DNA of 54,696 nucleotides, taken from contig CANGOF010000005.1 in the NCBI GenBank assembly GCA_947455515.1, positions 1 through 54,696 on the forward strand, in the 5' to 3' direction. Each line of letters starts with the position of its first letter. Positions within the stretch are counted from its first letter, which is position 1. This document shows positions 38,556 to 46,122 of the stretch, in pieces. The stretch comes from Flavobacteriia bacterium (GTDB lineage Bacteria; Bacteroidota; Bacteroidia; Flavobacteriales_D; Crocinitomicaceae). The position numbers were made by a program, and so were the translations under genes. The notes under the pieces are model-generated. The model searched no databases. It had not been told where the DNA came from and saw nothing but the letters and a program-made list of their open reading frames with translations.

Positions 38556-41500
38556 ATGAAATTTTTCATTGGTCTTCTTATAAGTTTAATTAGTACTGTT
38601 TTGTTTTCTCAAAATAAAGAGAAAGCAATTGTTCCACTACCCGTTCATTCAGTTTCTTCGTTCATGGAAAATAAGGGACAATGGGATGAAGATATACTTT
38701 TCAAATCTTCCTTTAAAGGAGGAAATTTATGGGTGCAACGAAATAAATTATTGTTTCATTTAAAAGATTTTGAGGCATTAAGAAAAAATCATGTTTCGAA
38801 TGGAAAAATAGACACTACATTACAAGATAGGCAGCATGTAGTTCACCTAAATTTTAGAAATTCAAATGAGATTAAACATGTAACTAAGTCAAAAGCATCC
38901 GAAGAATATTATAATTTCTTTTTAGGAAAAGATGAACGTAAATGGACGAAAGATGTACATACATTTACAGATGCAACTTTACATGATATTTACACCGGTA
39001 TTGACATACATTTAATACAAGATGATGAACAATTGAAATATGAATTCATTGTTTCTCCCTTTACTAATTCACAATTGATTGAATTAGAAATTGCAGGAGC
39101 AGATAAAGTATCTATAGATCAATTAGGAAGATTAAAAATCGAAACTCCTCTTGGAAGTATAATTGAAAATAAACCTTATGTTTACCAAGTAGTACAAGGA
39201 AATAAAATTGAAATAAAAAGTGATTTTGTTATTTCAAGAGAAGGAATTGTCCAGTTTAAACTTGGAAAATACGACAATAGTTTACCATTAATTATTGATC
39301 CTGTGCTTGTATTTGCAACTTATTGTGGTTCAGTTACAGATAATTTTGGTATGACCGCTACTTATGGTCATGATGGAACGGCTTATTCTGGAGGAACAGT
39401 ATTTGGTAATTCCTATCCTACACCTGATAAAGGAGTTTTTAATATTAAAAGTAATTTTACTGTTCCAAATACATTTTGCAAACAATACTATAATAATAAA
39501 TGTATCGACTATTATGTATTAGTTTCCGATGTTTTTATTTCTAAATATTCAAACGATGGTTCTAAAATGCTTTGGACTGCTTTTTTAGGAGGGGGATCTG
39601 ATTTAAATGGAAATGAAACGGTACATTCACTAATTTGCGATGATCAAGATAATATTTATGGTTTTGGAGCAACTTCAAGTATAGATTTTCCAACAACATC
39701 AGGCTGTTTTCAAAATGTTCATCATGGTGGTGACGCATTATACATTCTTAACAACGGCGCATTATTTGGCACTAATGGGATAGATATTTTCGCTTTTAAA
39801 ATTAGTGCGAATGGTCATCAATTAGTTGGCTCAACTCTTATAGGTGGCTCCCAAAATGATGGAGTTAATTATAATTACTTAGGTCAAATAGCTCAATATG
39901 CTACTCAAAATATAATTGGTAGTAATTACCAATTTATTCCATATGACTCACTAACAAATAATTACGGAGATCAATTTAGAGGTGAAATCTTTTTAGATTC
40001 TCTGAAAAATATTATTATTGCAACATCGACTCGTTCATCAGATTTTCCAATTGTTAATGGTATCCAATCAAAAATTGGAGGAAAACAAGATGGAATTATT
40101 TTAAAATTAAAAAATGATTTTACTGATTTATTATTTTCTACCTATATTGGAGGTTCTGAAAATGATGCTTTAAATTCACTCAAAGTATCTCATGGAAATC
40201 AAATTATTTTTTGTGGAGGTACTAGTTCTAACGATCTCAAAACAACTCCATTAAGTTATCAAAAAAACTATGGCGGAGGAAAAGCTGATGGATTTATTGG
40301 AGTAATGTCATATGATGGCAAACAACTTAACAATTTAAGCTACTTAGGATTAAATAAATATGACCAAACATATTGCATTGAATCTGACATAGATAATAAT
40401 ATTTATGTTGTAGGTCATTCAATAGGTGGTAAATTTCTAGTCAAAAATGCATCATATTCAATTCCAAACAGTACGCAATTTATAGCAAAATTTGATTCTT
40501 CAATATCAAATTTATTGAATTCAACACTATATGGAAACGGAAACCCAACGATTAACAATGTTTCACCAGTCGCATTTTTAGTTGATGATTGTTACAACAT
40601 TTATGTTTCTGGTTGGGGTGCAAATGTTATTCAAAATGGAAGCCCTTATGTAACAGGAATTTTAAAAAATAATAATTTAACAATTACAGATACGATACCA
40701 GGAAGTGTATTAAACAATATGCCTTTAAGCAGTGATGCTTTTCAAAAAACGACTGATGGATATGATTTTCATCTTTTTGTAATTGATAAAAATTTCTCGA
40801 AACTCGTATATGGAAGTTATATCGGTGGTAATCAAGCACAAGAACATGTTGATGGAGGCACATCTCGCTTTGATAAAAAAGGTGTCGTATATCAATCAGT
40901 TTGTGGAGGTTGTGGCGGGTACAGTGATTTTCCTGTTACAGCTAATGCCTGGTCTAAAACGAATAATAGTGATAATTGTAATAATTTAGTGTTTAAATAC
41001 GATTTTGAATTAGTACCTTCTGCTAAACTTACTTCTTCATCTGATACAAGTTGTTTACCAATTAACATCACCTATACTAATTCAAGTACAAATACAGATG
41101 GATTTGTTTGGGATTTAGGTAATGGTAAAAAAGATTCGTTATTATCTAGTATAACTAAAACATATACAAAAAAAGGAAATTACACTGTGAAATTGTTGGT
41201 TAAAAACTCAATTTGCAATTTGATTGATACAACTAGTTTTACGTCTGCTATTCTAGATACAATTCGTTACGTAAAGTTAAACGATATGGAAGTTTGTGAT
41301 CCAATTGCAATTAAATTTAATGCAAATAGTTATGGTACAGCAAATTCTTATTGTTGGTCTCTTACTAATAATTTTTCACCTATAATAAAAAAATCAGCTG
41401 ACTCCACATTAACGTTTCTAGCTGATTCATCTCAGTGGTTGTTTTACAAAGCTAGTAATGGATACTGTGAGAAAATTGATAGCGTTTATATTTCCGTTAT

Positions 41501-42272
41501 TAGTCCTTCTCTAAAAATTATTGGAGATACAAAAATTTGCGTGCTAAAATCTGACTCCTTGTATAGTTCAATTCAAAGTAAAAACCAAACTTTTACGTTC
41601 GATTGGTCTCCTAAAAAATTTATAACATCCCATCCATCAGCTAATTCAGTAATTGTAAAAATGGATACAACACAAACCATTTACATACAAGCTACTGGAG
41701 ACTTAGGTTGTATTGCAAAAGACTCATTGAAAATTAGTTTTAAATCTTGGGATTTATTAAATGCACTTGCAAGCGCAGACAAAACAACAATTCTTAAAGG
41801 TGACAACGTTAAATTATATGGTAAACCTGATGGTTATAGTTACATATGGACACCTGAATCTAAAGTGAACAATAGCCAATTACAAAACACAGAAGCGACA
41901 GTTTGGGAAAATACAATTTATACATTAAAAGTATCAGATGATCAATGCACAGTAAGCGACACTATTCTTATTCATATCATTCCTTGGGATTGTGACTTCC
42001 CTTATGTTTTTGTACCTAATGCCTTTTCTCCAAATAGTGATGGAGAAAATGATGTGTTGTTTGTTCGAGGTCATCCAATCAAAAAAATAGAATTTAGAGT
42101 TTTCAATCGCTGGGGAGAAAAAGTATTTGAATCCTTTGATATAAATCAAGGATGGGATGGTACATATAAAGGAAAATTAGTTGACCCAGACGTTTTTGAT
42201 TATTATTTAAACGTAGAATGTATTGGAGAAGAGCATAAACAAATGCAAGGGAATATTACGGTTTTGAGGTAA
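38556..42272 (+). CDS. T9SS type B secreted protein: DUF7948, SBBP-like repeats, PKD, gliding-motility C-terminal domain
   Basis: This is a large exported surface protein of ~1238 aa. I start it at the ATG at 38556, where a signal peptide begins (MKFFIGLLISLISTVLFSQ); an in-frame ATG at 38511 would lie inside the sucD terminator. Order: an N-terminal domain with the hallmark SFMENKGQW (DUF7948), beta-propeller-like SBBP repeats rich in FISKYSNDG, LGGGSD and DFPTT patterns, a PKD-like domain with FVWDLGNGKKD, further immunoglobulin-like strands, and a C-terminal type B sorting domain starting FVPNAFSPNSDGEND with VFNRWGEKVFE. Such proteins are exported by T9SS in gliding Bacteroidota. Ligand unknown. 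It converges on bioA with no gap. Confidence 0.92.
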   Translation: MKFFIGLLISLISTVLFSQNKEKAIVPLPVHSVSSFMENKGQWDEDILFKSSFKGGNLWVQRNKLLFHLKDFEALRKNHVSNGKIDTTLQDRQHVVHLNFRNSNEIKHVTKSKASEEYYNFFLGKDERKWTKDVHTFTDATLHDIYTGIDIHLIQDDEQLKYEFIVSPFTNSQLIELEIAGADKVSIDQLGRLKIETPLGSIIENKPYVYQVVQGNKIEIKSDFVISREGIVQFKLGKYDNSLPLIIDPVLVFATYCGSVTDNFGMTATYGHDGTAYSGGTVFGNSYPTPDKGVFNIKSNFTVPNTFCKQYYNNKCIDYYVLVSDVFISKYSNDGSKMLWTAFLGGGSDLNGNETVHSLICDDQDNIYGFGATSSIDFPTTSGCFQNVHHGGDALYILNNGALFGTNGIDIFAFKISANGHQLVGSTLIGGSQNDGVNYNYLGQIAQYATQNIIGSNYQFIPYDSLTNNYGDQFRGEIFLDSLKNIIIATSTRSSDFPIVNGIQSKIGGKQDGIILKLKNDFTDLLFSTYIGGSENDALNSLKVSHGNQIIFCGGTSSNDLKTTPLSYQKNYGGGKADGFIGVMSYDGKQLNNLSYLGLNKYDQTYCIESDIDNNIYVVGHSIGGKFLVKNASYSIPNSTQFIAKFDSSISNLLNSTLYGNGNPTINNVSPVAFLVDDCYNIYVSGWGANVIQNGSPYVTGILKNNNLTITDTIPGSVLNNMPLSSDAFQKTTDGYDFHLFVIDKNFSKLVYGSYIGGNQAQEHVDGGTSRFDKKGVVYQSVCGGCGGYSDFPVTANAWSKTNNSDNCNNLVFKYDFELVPSAKLTSSSDTSCLPINITYTNSSTNTDGFVWDLGNGKKDSLLSSITKTYTKKGNYTVKLLVKNSICNLIDTTSFTSAILDTIRYVKLNDMEVCDPIAIKFNANSYGTANSYCWSLTNNFSPIIKKSADSTLTFLADSSQWLFYKASNGYCEKIDSVYISVISPSLKIIGDTKICVLKSDSLYSSIQSKNQTFTFDWSPKKFITSHPSANSVIVKMDTTQTIYIQATGDLGCIAKDSLKISFKSWDLLNALASADKTTILKGDNVKLYGKPDGYSYIWTPESKVNNSQLQNTEATVWENTIYTLKVSDDQCTVSDTILIHIIPWDCDFPYVFVPNAFSPNSDGENDVLFVRGHPIKKIEFRVFNRWGEKVFESFDINQGWDGTYKGKLVDPDVFDYYLNVECIGEEHKQMQGNITVLR

Positions 42273-43550
42273 CTATAAACTCATTATAAAATCTTCAATC
42301 CCTTTATACATTCTTTCTAACTCTTCATTCGTAGTACAATATGGAGGATTCAAAAAGATAACATTTCCAAGTGGTCGGATTAATAGTCCTATCGACAAAA
42401 AGTAATCATATGCTTGATCTCTTATCGATGAAAAATAATCTGCGTTTTCTTGTAAAATCTCAATGGCTATTATTGTTCCCAAATGACGGACTTCTTGTAC
42501 ATTTTCTAAATTTTCAATTCTTTCTTTGAACAATGCATGTTGCTCCGAAATTCGATTTACGTTTTGTTTGAATTCAATTTCATTTACTAAATCGATGTTT
42601 GCACAAGCAACTGCACATACGAGCGCATTCCCCGTAAACGAGTGTCCGTGTAACAACGCTTTCGTTTTCTCTTCTGCCAAAAACGCTTCATAGATTTGCT
42701 GTGTAGCAATCGTTAATCCTAACGGTAATACACCTCCGGTCAACCCTTTTGAAAGACAAACAATGTCTGGCGTTTCATGAATGTGATACATCGCAAACAA
42801 CTCCCCCGTTCTCCCCCATCCTGTCATCACTTCGTCAAAAATCACGAGGACACCATACGACTTTGCCAGTATGACTAATTTCTCTAAAAACTCAGATGAA
42901 TAGGTGCGCATTCCTGCCGAACCTTGAATGAGTGGTTCTACTATAATTGCTGCAAATTCTTGTGTGTAAAACAGTTTCTCTGCTTCCAACAAAATAGCCT
43001 CCTCTTTTTCTTTTATTGGAAATTCTAAATAATCCACCGAAAAAAATAAATGTTCGAAGGGTTCATTGAAGTATCCACGTTGAGAAATTGACATAGCACC
43101 AAACGTATCACCGTGGTATGCTCCATCTAATGCTAATACGCGTTTCTTGGGTTCATTTCGGTTATGCCAGTATTGAAACGCCATTTTTAGTGCGACTTCA
43201 ACCGCTGTCGAACCATCGTCTGAAAAGAACACTTTTTGAAGGTTATCGTGTAATAAGTTTGTTACTTTTTCGGCTAACTCCACCGCTTTGGGATGCGTTA
43301 CTCCTGCAAAAATCACATGATCGATGGCATCAAATTGCTCCACTAATGCTTGTTTTAATCGCGGGTGACCATGACCATGGATATTTACCCACCACGAGGA
43401 GTTACAATCCAAGTATTCCGTTCCATCTTCAGCAAACAGACTTGCATTTTTTGCTTTCACAATCGCTAAGGGTGTCGGTGCAGTTTTCATTTGTGTGAAC
43501 GGATGCCATACATGTTTGAAATCGGAAGGTTGGATGGAGTTAGAATGCAT
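42273..43550 (-). CDS. bioA: Adenosylmethionine--8-amino-7-oxononanoate aminotransferase
   Basis: This is a PLP-dependent biotin-pathway enzyme making 7,8-diaminononanoate from 8-amino-7-oxononanoate with S-adenosylmethionine as amino donor. The N-terminus HVWHPFTQMKTAP is the BioA hallmark. DGTEYLDCNSSWWVNIHGHGHPRL, DDGSTAVEVALKMAFQYW, DEVMTGWGRTG, and the PLP lysine in SKGLTGGVLPLG follow. Length (425 aa) is normal. No other biotin genes are near. Its stop abuts the stop of the T9SS protein gene, so the 3' ends meet without a terminator between them. Confidence 0.95.
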   Translation of the reverse strand: MHSNSIQPSDFKHVWHPFTQMKTAPTPLAIVKAKNASLFAEDGTEYLDCNSSWWVNIHGHGHPRLKQALVEQFDAIDHVIFAGVTHPKAVELAEKVTNLLHDNLQKVFFSDDGSTAVEVALKMAFQYWHNRNEPKKRVLALDGAYHGDTFGAMSISQRGYFNEPFEHLFFSVDYLEFPIKEKEEAILLEAEKLFYTQEFAAIIVEPLIQGSAGMRTYSSEFLEKLVILAKSYGVLVIFDEVMTGWGRTGELFAMYHIHETPDIVCLSKGLTGGVLPLGLTIATQQIYEAFLAEEKTKALLHGHSFTGNALVCAVACANIDLVNEIEFKQNVNRISEQHALFKERIENLENVQEVRHLGTIIAIEILQENADYFSSIRDQAYDYFLSIGLLIRPLGNVIFLNPPYCTTNEELERMYKGIEDFIMSL

Positions 43551-43602
43551 TGATTTGTAAATTATTATTTATAAATTATGAATACTTATATTGCAAAATA
43601 AA

Positions 43603-44295
43603 TCAATTTTTCTTTCTTTTCTTTAATTCTTCCAACCAAGCGATTTCGTCAATGACCCATTGTGGATCGGTATTCATATATTTTAAACCCATTTTATATT
43701 CTTTAATAGCTTTTTCGAAATCATTATATGTTACTTTATAAATATAACCTAACTCTAAATGACAATCGCTATTTGTCGAGTCAATTTTGATTCCATTCTT
43801 CAATACTTCCTTGGAATATTTCCACATACCATGATGTCGTAATTCCAAAGCCAAATTATAGTATAATTGAGCATTATTTGGATGTGATAATATTATATTT
43901 TTTAAACTATCAATCGTAAATTTGATTTTTTGTTTTTCAATTTGAAATTCTTTTTTACGAATACTGTAATAAATTTTATTATGTTTTTGACCTTCATAAA
44001 ATATAGTAGCATAAGTACCTCCAACAATTCCAATTATTGATACAATCATAATTAAGTAACGTTGTAAGCGATGCTTTCTATCTTTTTCAGTGGTTATCTT
44101 TTTAGAAAAAACTATACCTGAATAAATCAAAATAAATAACACCCAAATAATTAACACAAAATTTAATGTTAAGCCAATTCCAAGAGGGTCACAATTAGTG
44201 CAATCAAATACCATCCCATGAAGCGGGTACATCATCCAACAACAAATTACAATTGGAAGTATAAAAATTAAAAAGTGAATTTTAGATTTAAACAT
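43603..44295 (-). CDS. Membrane protein with TPR-like repeats, function unknown
   Basis: I do not recognise this as a named gene. The 230-aa protein has three hydrophobic segments in the first ~110 residues (FLIFILPIVICCWMM, LNFVLIIWVLFILIYSG, LIMIVSIIGIVGG). A C-terminal soluble region has TPR-like helices (HPNNAQLYYNLALELRHHG, SDCHLELGYIYK, FEKAIKEYKMGLKY). It probably sits in the inner membrane and binds a partner through the TPR region. The gap on its 5' side (44296-44375) is AT-rich without clear signals, then meets the inverted-repeat module at 44376. Confidence 0.75.
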   Translation of the reverse strand: MFKSKIHFLIFILPIVICCWMMYPLHGMVFDCTNCDPLGIGLTLNFVLIIWVLFILIYSGIVFSKKITTEKDRKHRLQRYLIMIVSIIGIVGGTYATIFYEGQKHNKIYYSIRKKEFQIEKQKIKFTIDSLKNIILSHPNNAQLYYNLALELRHHGMWKYSKEVLKNGIKIDSTNSDCHLELGYIYKVTYNDFEKAIKEYKMGLKYMNTDPQWVIDEIAWLEELKKRKKN

Positions 44296-44375
44296 AAATT
44301 ATTTTATTTTAATATCATAAATAAAAAAAAACAATAATATACTGAAAAACAAAAACATACACAAATTAAAGTCAC

Positions 44376-44425
44376 TTATAAGTAGCCAAAACTATGTGTA
44401 TTGTTAGTATTTTGGCTAGCTATAT
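44376..44425. repeat. Inverted-repeat module 1 (17-16-17) over the ATPase stop codon
   Basis: Left arm TTATAAGTAGCCAAAAC (44376-44392), 16-base spacer, right arm ATTTTGGCTAGCTATAT (44409-44425). The ATPase stop codon (44420-44422, minus strand) lies in the right arm. Same geometry as the modules at 45848 and 45991. Confidence 0.88.
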
Positions 44426-45835
44426 AGCCAAATACAAACAATCAATCGTTAGTTCATTTTGCACAAATTGTCTTCTGTAGTTGTTTTTTACTAGTCCAAA
44501 GGTAGTGATATACGTGATGAAAATACTTTTTTTGGTTTTAGTAGCATCGACAAATACATTCATTTTATGCATCACATCATTGATTTGCTTTTTATCCAAT
44601 GAAAATTCCGTATTGTAGAATTTCATTTCACACAAGTTAATTACGTTATCATCTCGATCAATTAACAAATCAATTTGTGCATTTGAATCACTGTTTTTTT
44701 GAATCCAACTTCCGTTTACAGAATGTACACCATGAATTTTTAATCCTGACTTAATTTGCTCTACATGCTTCATACAAATTGTTTCAAAGGTAAAACCACT
44801 CCATACCTTCACACTTTGTTGTGCCTGAAGTTTCATCCAATAACTTGTAGAAGAAGGTTTTGAATTTTCAATATACTTGATGTAAAACATGGAATACTCA
44901 TCTGTTAATCGAAATAAAGCATCTTTGTTTCCTTTGTAGGGTAAATATTTTTCGATAAAACCAGACTCTTCCAATTCAACAAGTGTTTTGGACAAGGTCC
45001 CACCCGACTGGATTTTAATCTTTGCTACAATTTCATTACGCGTCATTCCTTTTCGAACATTTGCAAGCATACGAATAATCATTTCGTGATTTTCATAATG
45101 ATCAAATAAGGACGCGAAAATCATTTTAAATTCAGTACGTAAAAAACCATCTTTTTCAAAACATAAGCGATCTATTAGTTGCGGAACACTTTCTCCAGGT
45201 AAGATTTTTTCTAGGTAATGAGGAATCCCACCCATCGCCATATACACCTGTAAAATTTCATACCTAGATAATTTTACCTTGTTCGCACGTAGCAATTCTT
45301 CAGTCTCTCTTAAATTAAAAGGATGTAAATGAATATGCTGCGTAATTCGATTGTGTAAACCACCCTTGTTTTTGATGATGTTTTTAATCATGTAAGAAGC
45401 TGCAGAACCACAAATAACTACAACTAAATCATTTCGTTTTACCGCATAACTATTCCAGAAGCGGTCAAAAGCAGCTAAAAAGTTGGATTTTCGTGTATCT
45501 AACCATGGAAATTCATCGAGGAAGATCACTTTTTTCTTTTTGGATTTAAGAGAGTCAATGAAGTTGGACAATTGGTAAAAAGCTTCTGTCCAATCTTTCG
45601 GAATTTTATTCTTTGGAGATTGATTTTTTAAGGTAAAGTGAAAATTTTTAAGCTGTTGTTTTAATGAAGATTTATAAGTCCCTGAAAAATCAAAACACAT
45701 TTGCTTTGCAAAGGTATTTCGGATTAAATACGTTTTACCTACCCTTCTTCTTCCGTATACTGCAAGTAACTCAGAACGTGGAGTTGAAAGACAATTCAAT
45801 AAAATGGAAACCTCTGATTTTCTACCTACTACCAT
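44420..45835 (-). CDS. PF01637/DUF234-type AAA ATPase with C-terminal nuclease-like domain
   Basis: This is a 471-aa ATPase of the group once called archaeal-type ATPases. It has Walker A YGRRRVGKT (to Thr35), Walker B VIFLDEFPWLD (Asp107, Glu108), sensor VVICGSAASYM, then a winged-helix-like middle (MTRNEIVAKIKIQSGGTLSKTLVELEESG) and DUF234. A PD-(D/E)XK-like nuclease motif follows: Asp389 in QIDLLIDRD, and Glu403-Met-Lys405 in NLCEMKFY. All core residues are present. Its cellular role is not established. The gene stands alone, bounded by three copies of a 50-bp inverted-repeat module. A TACATTTG in the module at 45848 could be its -7 promoter element, with a short leader to the ATG. Candidate for a self-regulated or mobile gene. 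Confidence 0.88.
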   Translation of the reverse strand: MVVGRKSEVSILLNCLSTPRSELLAVYGRRRVGKTYLIRNTFAKQMCFDFSGTYKSSLKQQLKNFHFTLKNQSPKNKIPKDWTEAFYQLSNFIDSLKSKKKKVIFLDEFPWLDTRKSNFLAAFDRFWNSYAVKRNDLVVVICGSAASYMIKNIIKNKGGLHNRITQHIHLHPFNLRETEELLRANKVKLSRYEILQVYMAMGGIPHYLEKILPGESVPQLIDRLCFEKDGFLRTEFKMIFASLFDHYENHEMIIRMLANVRKGMTRNEIVAKIKIQSGGTLSKTLVELEESGFIEKYLPYKGNKDALFRLTDEYSMFYIKYIENSKPSSTSYWMKLQAQQSVKVWSGFTFETICMKHVEQIKSGLKIHGVHSVNGSWIQKNSDSNAQIDLLIDRDDNVINLCEMKFYNTEFSLDKKQINDVMHKMNVFVDATKTKKSIFITYITTFGLVKNNYRRQFVQNELTIDCLYLAI

Positions 45836-45847
45836 ATTTATAGTGTA

Positions 45848-45897
45848 TTATAAGTAGCCAAATGTAATGAAATTATATAAGTTTTGGCTAGATATAA
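45848..45897. repeat. Inverted-repeat module 2 (17-16-17) at the ATPase promoter
   Basis: Left arm TTATAAGTAGCCAAATG (45848-45864), 16-base spacer, right arm GTTTTGGCTAGATATAA (45881-45897), starting 13 bases before the ATPase start codon. Read on the minus strand, the left arm contains TACATTTG, a perfect TANNTTTG box, so the module could be an autoregulatory operator. Confidence 0.88.
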
Positions 45898-45990
45898 GTG
45901 TATTTTTTAGTGAAAAAAAAATAAAAATAATTTATAAAATAAAAAAAACTAAACTACTTAAAAACAACATTTTACGTAAAAAATACATGT

Positions 45991-46040
45991 TTATAAGTAG
46001 CCAAAACTATAGTTTTAATAGTAGTTTTGGCTACTTATAA
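45991..46040. repeat. Inverted-repeat module 3 (perfect 17-16-17 palindrome)
   Basis: TTATAAGTAGCCAAAAC (45991-46007), 16-base spacer, GTTTTGGCTACTTATAA (46024-46040). The arms are perfect inverses, extending to 19 bp if CTA/TAG are counted. Each arm, read outward, holds TAGTTTTG (a TANNTTTG match), so it could fire promoters both ways. The gap 45898-45990 between modules 2 and 3 is A-rich and otherwise featureless. Confidence 0.9.
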
Positions 46041-46066
46041 TATCAAAATAGGTTTGAAAAATGCAC

Positions 46067-46099
46067 AAAAAAAATGGGCTATGAAAATTCACAACCCAT
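46067..46099 (-). terminator. Rho-independent terminator of parC
   Basis: On the minus strand, an 11-bp stem (ATGGGTTGTGA with TCATAGCCCAT, two G-U pairs), an ATTT loop and eight T. It begins 24 bases after the parC stop and explains why module 3 is not needed as a terminator. Confidence 0.88.
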
Positions 46100-46122
46100 C
46101 ATCTATCACATATAACTAAATG

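Noticed and set aside
43118-43498. 126-codon plus-strand frame opposite bioA
   Set aside because: Antisense shadow of a clear bioA gene.
45991-46040. Module 3 as the parC terminator
   Set aside because: A better terminator with an eight-T tail lies closer to parC at 46067-46099, and module 3 lacks a following T-run.
44376-46040. Conventional insertion sequence
   Set aside because: No transposase is present; the only gene is an ATPase-nuclease, and target-site duplications are not evident.
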